NCBI RefSeq assembly: GCF_964340395.1
Contig: NC_135562.1
Span: forward strand, 1,720,001-1,784,000
DNA: 64,000 nucleotides
Direction: 5' to 3'
Origin: Glandiceps talaboti
Lineage: Eukaryota > Hemichordata > Enteropneusta > Spengelidae
Shown here: piece by piece, positions 13,301-27,022 of the stretch
Layout of the letters: each line of letters starts with the position of its first letter
Position numbering within the stretch: position 1 is the stretch's first letter
Notes under the pieces: generated by a model
What the model was told of the DNA's origin: nothing
Database searches by the model: none
Seen by the model: only the letters and a program-made list of their open reading frames with translations
Position numbers and translations under genes: made by a program

Positions 13301-16300
13301 ACAAAACATAACGGGCAAAAGAGGAGTTGATGTACTCAGAGAAAATATTGGCATTGCCAAGAAGAGGCTGAGAATCTTAGAGGAACAGAAAAAGTAAGAT
13401 TAATGTACAGATTGAGAGATTACTTTATTGCAACTTAGTCAAAACCTTGTGCAATTAGTACTTTTGGCACAGACCTGTAGTGGCACAACTGTTGTATATT
13501 ATATAGTCCTTGGCGAGTACCCATTCTGCAAACTGAGAGTGAGAGACAAGAAATAATGGATTAAATTGATCGCCCTCTCTTTACAAATGCATGGGTTAAA
13601 AGTTAGTCTTTGCCAGAATAAAGAGAACATGAGAAAAATAATCCCAGTGTACTCCCACACACCAAATGGTCAAAGATGTAATATCTCACACTCTTTAGGG
13701 AATGTTTGTGTACATGTAATGATTAATCACTCTTTTGCAGGTACACACCCTACATGTATGTAATCTAGTTTTCAGTATTTGCACTGAAAACTTTCAGTAT
13801 TTGCACTGAAAACTAGATTACATACATGTAGGGTGTACCTAGTAATAGCATTAGCATGTACATGCACCAATACAAGTGATTGCTGGTACCTCACCACAGT
13901 AGTATACATTATTTCTAGATGGCAGCATGCAGCTAGATATGTAAAATTGGCTCAGTTTACGAGAGGAACTGGTGGATTGTATGGATCAAGTTCTTCATTT
14001 GATGATCCGTAAGTATGATCTGTAAACATTGCTGTCAAGTTCTACATTTGATGATCCATAAGTATGATCTGTAAACATTGCTGTCAAGTTCTACATTTGA
14101 TGATCTGTAAGTATGATCTGTAAACATTGCTGTCAAGTTCTACATTTGATGATCCGTAAGTATGATCTGTAAACATTGTTTTCAAGTTCTACATTTGATG
14201 ATCCATAAGTATGATCTGTAAACATTGCTGTCAAGTTCTACATTTGATGATCTGTAAGTATGATCTGTAAACATTGCTGTCAAGTTCTACATTTGATGAT
14301 CCGTAAGTATGATCTGTAAACATTGCTGTCAAGTTCTACATTTGATGATCCATAAGTATGATCTGTAAACATTGCTGTCAAGTTCTACATTTGATGATCT
14401 GTAAGTATGATCTGTAAACATTGCTGTCAAGTTCTACATTTGATGATCCGTAAGTATGATCTGTAAACATTGTTGTCAAGTTCTACATTTGATGATCCGT
14501 AAGTATGATCTGTAAACATTGCAGTCAAGTTCTACATTTGATGATCCGTAAGTATGATCTGTAAACATTGCAGTCAAGTTCTACATTTGATGATCCGTAT
14601 GATCTGTAAACATTGCAGTCAAGTTCTACATTTGATGATCTGTAAGTATGATCTGTAAACATTGCTGTCAAGTTCTACATTTGATGATCCGTAAGTATGA
14701 TCTGTAAACATTGCTGTCAAGTTCTACATTTGATGATCCGTAAGTATGATCTGTAAACATTGCAGTCAAGTTCTACATTTGATGATCTGTAAGTATGATC
14801 TGTAAACATTGCTGTCAAGTTCTACATTTGATGATCTGTAAGTATGATCTGTAAACATTGTTGTCAAGTTCTACATTTGATGATCCGTAAGTATGATCTG
14901 TAAACATTGCTGTCAAGTTCTACATTTGATGATCCGTAAGTATGATCTGTAAACATTGCTGTCAAGTTCTACATTTGATGATCAGTAAGTATGATCTGTA
15001 AACATTGCTGTCAAGTTCTACATTTGATGATCAGTAAGTATGATCTGTAAACATTGTTGTCAAGTTCTACATTTGATGATCCGTAAGTATGATCTGTAAA
15101 CATTGCTGTCAAGTTCTACATTTGATGATCCGTAAGTATGATCTGTAAACATTGCAGTCAAGTTCTACATTTGATGATCCGTAAGTATGATCTGTAAACA
15201 TTGCAGTCAAGTTCCATATTTGATGATCCGTAAGTATGATCTGTAAACATTGCTGTCAAGTTCTACATTTGATGATCCGTAAGTATGATCTGTAAACATT
15301 GCAGTCAAGTTCTACATTTGATGATCCGTAAGTATGATCTGTAAACATTGCAGTCAAGTTCTACATTTGATGATCCGTAAGTATGATCTGTAAACATTGC
15401 TGTCAAGTTCTACATTTGATGATCCGTAAGTATGATCTGTAAACATTGCTGTCAAGTTCTACATTTGATGATCCGTAAGTATGATCTGTAAACATTGCTG
15501 TCAAGTTCTACATTTGATGATCCGTAAGTATGATCTGTAAACATTGCTGTCAAGTTCTACATTTGATGATCCGTAAGTATGATCTGTAAACATTGCTGTC
15601 AAGTTCTACATTTGATGATCAGTAAATACCCTTGTCAGGGCTCGAAATTAATCTTTTCTTTGGTAGTCCTAGTTGGCTACCAATTTCAGAAATTGGTAGC
15701 CCAAGGATTGTGACCTGTGGTCCCATATTCCTGAACTGAAAACAGATTTCCTCTATGGAAATATGTGTGTTATTAAAATACTTTCATGTCCATAGATCTT
15801 TCATCTTCATCACATAATCAGTGGTAGTCTGAGTGGGCTACCAGCTGCAAATTATGGTAGCCCCATAACAAGAATTGGTAGTCTGGACATAGGACTACTG
15901 TTGATTTGAGCCCTGCTTGTTAAGATTGCCGTCAGTCTTCTAGCATGGTGATCAAACACTCCAGTCAATGAGTTGAACCGTAATCCTGCCACAGTCATTA
16001 TCTTACCATGGACTTAACCTGCAAATGTTAATACAGATAAAACATAACTCACACTTCCTATGTTAGGGCATACCATTTTCTACTCACACTTTAATAAATA
16101 TAGTGGTATAGTATAGTAAGTTTGAAGTGTTTGTGCCTTTCAAAGTGATTAGTTGCTTATGTGTAGTGTTGTTATAGCATAAGATGTCAGTGTCCATGTT
16201 AGAAAGAATACAGAAATTACAAGAGGGCTCAGTGTCCCTGTTACCTTGTTCAGAGAGAACACAGAAATTACAAGAGTGCTCAGTGTCCCTGTTACCTTGT

Positions 16301-19300
16301 TCAGAGAGAACACAGAAATAACAAGAGGGCTCAGTGTCCCTGTTACCTTGTTCAGAGAGAACACAGAAATAACAAGAGGACTCAGTGACCCTGTTACCTT
16401 GTTCAGAGAGAACACAGAAATTACAAGAGTGCTCAGTGTCCCTGTTACCTTGTTCAGAGAGAACACAGAAATTACAAGAGTGCTCAGTGTCCCTGTTACC
16501 TTGTTCAGAGAGAACACAGAAATAACAAGAGGGCTCAGTGTCCCTGTTACCTTGTTCAGAGAGAACACAGAAATAACAAGAGGACTCAGTGACCCTGTTA
16601 CCTTGTTCAGAGAGAACACAGAAATTACAAGAGTGCTCAGTGTCCCTGTTACCTTGTTCAGAGAGAACACAGAAATTACAAGAGTGCTCAGTGTCCCTGT
16701 TACCTTGTTCAGAGAGAACTCAGAAATTACAAGAGTGCTCAGTGTCCCTGTTACCTTGTTCAGTGAGAACACAGAAATTACAAGAGGGCTCAGTGTCCCT
16801 GTTACCTTGTTCAGAGAGAACTCAGAAATTACAAGAGGGCTCAGTGTCCCTGTTACCTTGTTCAGTGAGAACATAGAAATTACAAGAGTGCTCAGTGTCC
16901 CTGTTACCTTGTTCAGAGAGAACTCAGAAATTACAAGAGGGCTCAGTGTCCCTGTTACCTTGTTCAGAGAGAACTCAGAAATTACAAGAGGGCTCAGTGT
17001 CCCTGTTACCTTGTTCAGTGAGAACACAGAAATTACAAGAGGGCTCAGTGTCCCTGTTACCTTGTTCAGTGAGAACACAGAAATTACAAGAGTGCTCAGT
17101 GTCCCTGTTACCTTGTTCAGAGAGAACACAGAAATTACAAGAGGGCTCAGTACCCCTGTTACCTTGTTCAGAGAGAACTCAGAAATTACAAGAGTGCTCA
17201 GTGACCCTGTTACCTTGTTCAGAGAGAACACAGAAATTACAAGAGGGCTCAGTACCCCTGTTACCTTGTTCAGAGAGAACACAGAAATTACAAGAGGGCT
17301 CAGTGTCCCTGTTACCTTGTTCAGAGAGAACTCAGAAATTACAAGAGTGCTCAGTGTCCCTGTTACCTTGTTCAGAGAGAACTCAGAAATTACAAGAGTG
17401 CTCAGTGTCCCTGTTACCTTGTTCAGAGAGAACACAGAAATTACAAGAGTGGTCAGTGTCCCTGTTACCTTGTTCAGAGAGAACTCAGAAATTACAAGAG
17501 TGCTCAGTGTCCCTGTTACCTTGTTCAGTGAGAACACAGAAATTACAAGAGGGCTCAGTACCCCTGTTACCTTGTTCAGAGAGAACTCAGAAATTACAAG
17601 AGGGCTCAGTGTCCCTGTTACCTTGTTCAGAGAGAACTCAGAAATTACAAGAGTGCTCAGTGTCCCTGTTACCTTGTTCAGTGAGAACACAGAAATTACA
17701 AGAGGGCTCAGTACCCCTGTTACCTTGTTCAGAGAGAACTCAGAAATTACAAGAGGACTCAGTGTCCCTGTTTTAATATTATAAGATATCTTTTATCTCT
17801 GTTACCTTTTCTAAGGATTAACAGTTTGATTTGCTTTCATTTTCAACAGAGAAATTCGAGAACGGCTACCAAAGTATCTTATTTACATAGGCAAGGTGGA
17901 TGAAGCACTCTTAAAACTCGCTCAAGAAAGTGTAGGCCAGGCGACAAATAAATACAAAAATTCAAATTCTCTCCTGTCGAGAATTTCAGACAAAAATTTA
18001 CTGGTTTTACTAAAACTATTTTGTGGAGAGACACCAATCGATCAGTCAAGTTCAGGTATTTATACTTTTTGTTTCATATACTTCTATGAACATGTTTTAT
18101 TTTGATTTTGAACTTGTTGGTCATTCGAATAAAATATTTGATTGTAGAAATTGAAATAAAAATTCAACCAAAAACTGTTGTTTACTTGCTTTGCAAGTAG
18201 TTCCAAACTCACAACGTAAATGATTTACCTAGTTTGTTGACAAATCTAAGTTATTGAACCATTCATAATAAATAACACCTGAAGAAGGTGGACTGATTTA
18301 TCAAAATTTGTTTGTTTGCAGGGATCAAACAGAAAATACTGGATGATGTGCATGTATTTCAACTCTGTCTAAGAGCATATGCTGTAAACCATTGTGTGTG
18401 TTCAAGTGTAAGTATTGGTATAATAAACTAACCACTGTAAACCATTGTGTGTGTTCAAGTGTAAGTATTGGGGTAATAAACTAACCACTGTAAACCATTG
18501 TGTGTGTTCAAGTGTAAGTATTGGGGTAACAAACTAACCACTGTAAACCACTGTGTCTGTTCAAGTGTAAGTATTGGGATAATAAACTAACCACTGTAAA
18601 CCACTGTGTGTGTTCAAGTGTAAGTATTGGGGTAATAAACTAACCACTGTAAACCATTGTGTATGTTCAAGTGTAAGTATTGGGGTAATAAACTAACCAC
18701 TGTAAACCATTGTGTGTGTGTTCAAGTGTAAGTATTGGGATAACAAACTAACCACTGTAAACCATTGTGTGTGTTCAAGTGTAAGTATTGGGATAACAAA
18801 CTAACCACTGTAAACCATTGTGTGTGTTCAAGTGTAAGTATTGGGGTAACAAACTAACCACTGTAAACTATTGTGTGTGTTCAAGTGTAAGTATTGGGAT
18901 AACAAACTAACCACTGTAAACCATTGTGTGTGTTCAAGTGTAAGTATTGGGATAACAAACTAACCACTGTAAACCATTGTGTGTGTTCAAGTGTAAGTAT
19001 TGGGGTAATAAACTAACCACTGTAAACCATTGTGTGTGTTCAAGTGTAAGTATTGGGGTAACAAACTAACCATTGTAAACCATTGTGTGTGTTCAAGTGT
19101 AAGTATTGGTGTAATAAACTAACCATTGTAAACCATTGTGTGTGTTCAAGTGTAAGTATTGGGGTAATAAACTAACCACTGTAAACCATTGTATGTGTTC
19201 AAGTGTAAGTATTGGGGTAACAAACTAACCATTGTAAACCATTGTGTGTGTTCAAGTGTAAGTATTGGTGTAATAAACTAACCACTGTAAACCATTGTAT

Positions 19301-22300
19301 GTGTTCAAGTGTAAGTATTGGGGTAACAAACTAACCATTGTAAACCATTGTGTGTGTTCAAGTGTAAGTATTGGGGTAATAAACTAACCACTGTAAACTA
19401 TTGTGTGTGTTCAAGTGTAAGTATTGGGGTAACAAACTAACCACTGTAAACTATTGTGTGTGTTCAAGTGTAAGTATTGGGGTAATAAACTAACCACTGT
19501 AAACCATTGTATGTGTTCAAGTGTAAGTATTGGGATAACAAACTAACCACTGTAAACCATTGTATGTGTTCAAGTGTAAGTATTGGTGTAACAAACTAAC
19601 CACTGTAAACCATTGTGTGTGTTCAAGTGTAAGTATTGGGGTAACAAACTAACCACTGTAAACCATTGTGTGTGTTCAAGTGTAAGTATTGGTGTAACAA
19701 ACTAACCACTGTAAACCATTGTGTGTGTTCAAGTGTAAGTATTGGGGTAACAAACTAACCACTGTAAACCATTGTGTGTGTTCAAGTGTAAGTATTGGGA
19801 TAACAAACTAACCACTGTAAACCATTGTGTGTGTTTAAGTGTAAGTATTGGGGTAATAAACTAACCACTGTAAACCATCATCATTTCAGGCAAGTGTACT
19901 GGAATGGATAATTTCAAAATTTCTAAAGTCTAAAGTTGACGAACCTGGTATGGAAACTTACAAGGTAAGATAACTGGTAATAATACTTGTTTATGTTAGT
20001 AACTGTGATAAAACTCATGACACAAGGGGGCAAGTGTGATGTACTTGTAGTATTGCATGAGAGCTTGCAGTGTTCTCTGCATCCATACTTTCACAATCGA
20101 CAAAGAGGTTACAAACATTGAAATGACAAATCAGTGAGTGCGAGTGTGATGTACTTGTAGTATTTGCATGAGAGCTTGCAGTGTTCTCTGCATCTGTACT
20201 TTCACAATCGACAAAGAGGTTACAAACATTGAAATGACAAATCAATGAGTGCAAGCGTGGAGTTTTGTATGAAAGCTTGCAGTTTCATGATGGCCATATT
20301 TTCATGAGTATAGCAAGTGAAAGTACAGTAGAAAACTCTGCAAGTATGAGTACAAATACTCCTGACTATCGACGCTGGAACTCAAGTATGAGTACAAATA
20401 CTCCTGACTATCGAAGCTGGAACTCAAGTGTGAGTACAAATACTCCTGACTATCCACGCTGGAACTCAAGTATGAGTACAAATACTCCTGACTATCCACG
20501 CTGGAACTCAAGTATGAGTACAAATACTCCTGACTATCCACGCTGGAACTCAAGCAGCACAGGAGTCTGGTATTATTACATATCTGACCCACTATACAAG
20601 CTTAACGCTTTTACAGTTAAATTGGATTGATAGCTAGATTATAAAAGCCATTCACTATTAGGTTACTGATAGAGGATGAATTATTGATATGAGATTTCTT
20701 TTCCATTCTTCAGAACTATTCCGCTGTTTCTGAAATGATAATAAAGTCCAGCAGAAAAAGTGCAAATCCACAAATACATGTTGAAGTGAGCATTCTTTGT
20801 CAAGTTAGAATGATGTGTATGGCCACTGTACTTGCTGATGCTATATCCAAAGAAAATGTTACACCAGTGACTGGTATATTGAATGAATTTAAACCTGTCT
20901 TCCAGGTAAGTTATGGTGAACATACTTATTTCAGTTGATGCACTACTAAAGTAGCCTCCAATAAGGGGGGGGGGGGGGGGGGGGCTATAGAAATGACCAA
21001 CCAATGTCTGTCCTGTGTCTGACACTAGTCAGTCATTTCACCTACAACAATTTCAACTAAACCTTTTCAGTCACTAAAGTATACACATTCATATTTTACT
21101 AGAATAGTTTAAATGAGGTTTTATGGATATTTGTAAGTATTTTCATTTGAGTAAAAAAAAGTTGCAAACTCAGCTAGTGCAACTGTAATAAATTTACCAA
21201 TTCGATGAACATTAAAGGAAAATTAAAATTACAGAGTTATGTTTCGTTTTTCCCCCTCAGAAACACCCATGGGTTTTGAAACATTTCTTGAACAGTGCAT
21301 CAATACAATGTAAGATTGAAAGCCCTGCAGTGTATGGTCTCCTGAAGGATGAGTACATCACTAAACATGGCTTGGAAGGACTCCATAGTCATGTCATTGA
21401 AAGGTAAATACTGTGTTGTCATGGTTATGAGGTGACTAGTAATGTTAATCGGAAACACTCCTCCAGGAAATAAAGGTATTTTTATAAACTCGGGGGAGAG
21501 TCATGTCGACATGTCACCTAAACTTCTTTATGCTAGTAGCAACCAACAATATATTCACTGGAAATGGTGAAAATATCAGTAATTAGACACTGTACATGTC
21601 ATTTAGAGGTCTGTTTTATCTCTACATAGTATAAAGGTGAAATTGTAATTCATTTGTGTGCTGACCAAAAAATCATTTTAAACAGATAACTTGTACCATT
21701 TTATGTGTAAGGCTACCCAAGTATGTTTACTAGGTTATTGAGTACCACTGTTCAGGGTGTGTACAATATTATGTCCTAGTTGCAGCTAGAGTTGCTTTAA
21801 TTATTGTTTTATATAAGCATTTTCACTACAGTAAAATAGCTTATAGTGTGTATACTTTGACATGAATTGTTTTTTTTTTTAAAAATCAATGGTACTATTT
21901 TCCAGGGTAATTGTCAGGCAGTCTATGAGAAGTGGTTGTGAACTGTTAGAAACCGTTTTAGTACAAGCATCAGGAGGCAAACAAGGTAGGTGTTTCTATA
22001 AATGTCATCAACTGGCGACCTTTGACATTTGACCTCAGAAAGTACTGACATAATTTACATATAGTGAATGGTATGTAAATATCTACAAACAGGCATGCTG
22101 ATAACTGCCGTTGGGATATGACTGAATTAATTTATAGCTGTTTGCTACCATTAGAAGCAGTTTGTGAAACATCAAAGCAATATCACAGTTGGCAATGTAA
22201 ACAGGTTAATGTTAGATTCTGGTGATGATGACCAAGTGGTTTTTGGACCCAAGAGCACTGTTTGAATCCTGTGGATCTCTTAGCACCATGATGCACTGTG

Positions 22301-24284
22301 TATGCAACCTTGTCCAAAATCATGTATTAATTTGTATGTGTAGAATGCTATGTACACTCATGTGATAGTCACCTTGAATTCATGCATAAAAGCTGTTTAT
22401 TTGTCAACTCTTAAAGGCTTAGACTGTAAGATACAAAGTGTCATTCCGCCCTCACCGGCCTCCTCTCTCTTCTCTAGTAGGGGTTAACCGATGTGTGAGG
22501 GTACCCAGTCACGTAGTACCTTACAGATTATTGAAGGCTTTGACTAAGATACATCGTGTCGTTCTGCCCTCACTGGCCTCTCTCTCTTCTCTAGTAGGGG
22601 TTCAACGATGTTTGAGGGCACCCCGTCACGTAGTACCTTACAGACTATTAAAAGCTCAGTTCAGGTTAGGATTAAAGTTAGGTGTGATAAACTGTTACCT
22701 GGCAGAGCTGTAGAAAAAGTTAGTCAAGAATGAAACTGATCCTATGTAATAAGCCATTTTTTGTCTCGCAGCAGATTTTACGAGATCCTGTGTGAGCCAT
22801 TGCATCCATAGCAACCACATAAGGGTGGTCAGGCTGGAAGTGTCAAATGCTTAGCAACACTTGTTCTCTGTGTTATCGCACATAGCCAGGGCAAAAGCTT
22901 GACCGCGATCACATGTTTGACAACCATTGTTGCTCTGTATATTTGCACATTTCATGAGATCTGCAATGAGACATAACATCCCTTATTCTCATGGCTCCTC
23001 TGATAAGATTACACTAATGCAAAAACGTATGGCATTGATACCTTGGTCTTTAGTCTTCTGTAAAATAGAACACAGTGATACAGGTCTTCCCATTGCCTAA
23101 TGATAAACAAGTTATTTGAAACCTAATGAATACACAATAATCCAATAAGTGACCACTGAAGTGAACCTATTGGAGAGATAAATATTTCATATTCAAATGT
23201 ATTTTCTCTTTTATGTTTTTATTTTCCAAATTAAGCTTCAGAAATTAATTACAATGCCATTCCTAAAATCACCAAAGACCTTGTGCTTTGGTATGCTATG
23301 GGCATGGCAAGACGGATTCCCAGCGCTACATTTAGTGAGTATGGGTCGTCAAGTGTTGATCTAAAAGCCATGTCAAGATTTCTTAATTTGGTAAGTTACA
23401 TTTATTCTTTGCGCTAAGTTTGTTTGATAAGTCATAGCAAGACTCCTTAAGCTGGTAAGTTATCTAATCTTTTGTGCTAAGTTTGATTGATAAGTCATAG
23501 CAAGACTCCTTAAGCTGGTAAGTTATCTAATCTTTGTGCTAAGTTTGATTGATAAGTCATAGCAAGACTCCTTAAGCTAGTAAGTTATCTAATCTTTTGT
23601 GCTAAGTTTGATTGATAAGTCATAGCAAGACTCCTTAAGCCGGTAAGTTATCTAATCTTTGTGCTAAGTTTGATTGATTAGTCAGCAAGACTCCTTAAGC
23701 TGGTAAGTTATCTAATCTTTGTGCTAAGTTTGGTTGATAAGTCATAGCAAGACTCCTTGAGCTGGTAAGTTATCTAATCTTTGTGCTAAGTTTGATTGAT
23801 AAGTCATAGCAAGATTCCTTAAGCTGGTAAGTTATCTAATCTTTGTGCCAGGTTTGATTCAAAAGTCATAGCAAGACTCCTTAAGTTAGTAATTAGTGTA
23901 TCTAGAAGCAGAAAATTTGATTTAAGATTTTCCAGTGACACCCTTGGAAGTGAAGTATACAGGTTTGCCTTGTAAGTTGTATTCTTGTAACAAAACCTTA
24001 TCATCTTTACTGAAAGCAAACAGTTGCAATGATGGAAAGGTCTACTAGATTTAAAATGTTGAACATATTGAGTAACAAGATGTATTTGAGTATATTGCTA
24101 TGTTATCTGTTTCAGATTTTATGTCTTGGACCGATACATGCTAAGAATGATAGAGATTTGTTAGTGTTTATAGCTGTCAGAAGATTTGAAGCCATACCAT
24201 CCGTGGAGGACTTAGAAATTGTTAAAAGTTTCAGTGGGTAGGACGTGTTCAATTACCTCAAAAGACAACACACCGTCTACTTAG

Positions 24285-24347
<63 letters not shown>

Positions 24348-26991
24348 TGTGTCTGTGTCTGTGTCTGTCTGTGAATGTATGTGTGTGTCTGTTTCTGTGT
24401 CTATGTCTGTCTGTGTATGTATGTGTGTGTCTGTCTGTCTGTGTTTGTGTGTCTCTGTGTATGTATGTGTGTGTGTCTCTGTCTGTTTCTGTGTGTATGT
24501 ATGTCTGCCTGTGTCTGTATGTATGTTATCATTTATCATAAATTCTGCCATTAAACAGTTTGAGACGCTTTCCTACACTGGTGTTCCCCATTTACCATTG
24601 ATTCTGTTTAATTCCCATAACAGAACTGAGTGGCCCAAATACAGTAAACAGTGTCTTGAAGCCATTGACAAGGTTATAACAGAGTAAGTATACACTGAGA
24701 AATAAAATCAAGCATTCTTAAAAGTTTTCTTGTATAATTGAGGTAAAAAATCACATTAATTGGGCTATGTAGGTTAAAGAAAATTGATTAGATAGTTTGC
24801 TGTTTGAAAAATAAGAGATAGTTTAATAAGCAACTTTAAAAAAATATTATTTTGAGAGAAAATTTGTGATAACGGACTCAATGAGATCAGGATTTCTCCT
24901 ACAACGCGTACTGACTTCTTACTAAATGAATGAAATTTCTCATTTCTGTTTAGTCGCCATACACAACACACTGTCAACAGTATGGTTTTGCTTGATCTCT
25001 ACTTTAAACTGAATGGACATGACAGAGTGTATAAACTACTAGAATCACAACGCTGTAGAGGAGTTACAAGTCATGTAATAGCTGGGAAAAGTACCGTACC
25101 ATTCACCAGCGTACTCACCCAATACCTCACAAAGGTAAGTTTGTGTACTGATGGTATGTTTTGTGTACAGAGGGGGATGAACACTACATGATACTAGTAC
25201 ATGAACTTTGTATTCAAGGTGATTAGGCTCTTCGTTTCAATGCTTCTCCTCCCCATGAATTTCACATATTGCCCTTGTAGTTGAGCTTTCAGTTTTCTAA
25301 GATAGACACAAAACAAAACTATTGCCGCCATATATTGATACAACAGTGATAAGCTATTGAATGGATGTCGGTTTAATTTAATCTCTGTAGGGAGGTGTCT
25401 CTGAAACTAATACTAATTGATTAGTATTTATATTATCACATTTCCCATGATGCAACATTCAACATGGTGGGTTTGCAAGTTCCCTATTGGTGCTATTACA
25501 GGTACAGAGAAATAGCTTGGGTTAGTAGGATGATGATTTGTTTATATTCTCTGTTTTATTCTTGCATGACAGATTTCAAGTCTCCTAGAAGAATGTACTC
25601 CTACAGATGCAAGATTGTTTTTTAGTACTGCTCATCCATGGTTGGTCAGTGAATCGTATGGGCCGATTTTATGCAAATTATGTGAAAATGTAAGTATCCA
25701 TGATTTGTCAATGAATCGTATGGGCCGATTTTATGCAAATTATGTGACAATGTAAGTGTCCATGGTTGGTCAATGAATCGTATGGGCCGATTTTATGCAA
25801 ATTATGTGACTGTGTAAGTGTCCATGATTTGTCAATGAATCGTATGGGCCGATTTTATGCAAATTATGTGACAGTGTAAGTATCCATGATTGGTCAATGA
25901 ATCGTATGGGCCTATTTTATGCAAATTATGTGACTGTAAGTGTCCATGATTTGTCAATGAATCGTATGGGCCGATTTTATGCAAATTATGTGACAGTGTA
26001 AGTATCCATGATTGGTCAATGAATCGTATGGGCCTATTTTATGCAAATTATGTGACTGTGTAAGTATCAATGATTTGTCAGTGAATCGTATGGGCCTATT
26101 TTATGCAAATTATGTGACAATGATGTTGTCAATGGTGTTGTAAAGACCAAAAATGTTTATCAGTTTGGTAGATCATAATGATGTACATGGGTTATAATGC
26201 ACTAGCCGTTCAAACATTGAATTGACAGGCCTCACCAGAATGGCAAACACCATAGTTACAGCTGGCCATTCGGTGGCCGGAGGGAGGCTATCAACATCAG
26301 ACACTACGATGTCAAGATAAACAGATACAGAAGGATTGAAGTATCAAATGTCTGTGCAGTCAACTGATCATGAACTGCTTGTGTGTTATAAGCTGTGTAA
26401 GTCATTTGGAATCACAATGGTTAACAGTTAACGTGTCTGACTTGGAATCACAACGGGTAACAGTTAACTTATCTGACGTGAAAATTGCAAGTTGTCATTT
26501 CGATCGTTTCCACTGTCGTTTGTTTCTGGCTAAAGTCCTTGGGTAAGATTTGAACCACAGTTGTACCACAGTAAACCCAACTGTATAATTGGGGACCTGG
26601 TAGGACAGAGGTTGCAATGTGAATGCTTTAATTCCATGCACTTACCAAGACTGCAATACATTATATGCTCCCCAGTGAGTTGAGAAAGTGCCATTTTAGG
26701 TCCATGCCAGGGGAAATGAAAGCACTTTGAGTACAGTGTTGAAAGTTTTATAACGAACAAACATTAGTATTGTATTAGTTATAACAATGTTGTCCAAAAA
26801 GTACAAGTTTTATTTTATTTCTCACCTAGGTATGTGTTGGCTTGATTCGTTTATGGGAAGTGGTTGGAAAGATTGATAGCTCAATATTAGTGGCTGTTCT
26901 AACTGAGGCTGTACAAAAAATGCAACAAGTAAGTCAATTAGTTAATCAATCAATCAATTAGATAATCAATCAATCAATTAGTCAATTAGTT

Positions 26992-27022
<31 letters not shown>

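Noticed and set aside
13986-15622. CRISPR-like look of the 49-bp and 53-bp arrays
   Set aside because: There are no unique spacers between the repeats, the units are contiguous, and the locus is a eukaryotic intron.
16149-17784. Open frames of 512 and 513 codons on opposite strands
   Set aside because: Both are translations of a 51-bp intronic minisatellite. The length is a multiple of 3, so every strand stays open. There is no domain, no splice link and no codon-like variation.
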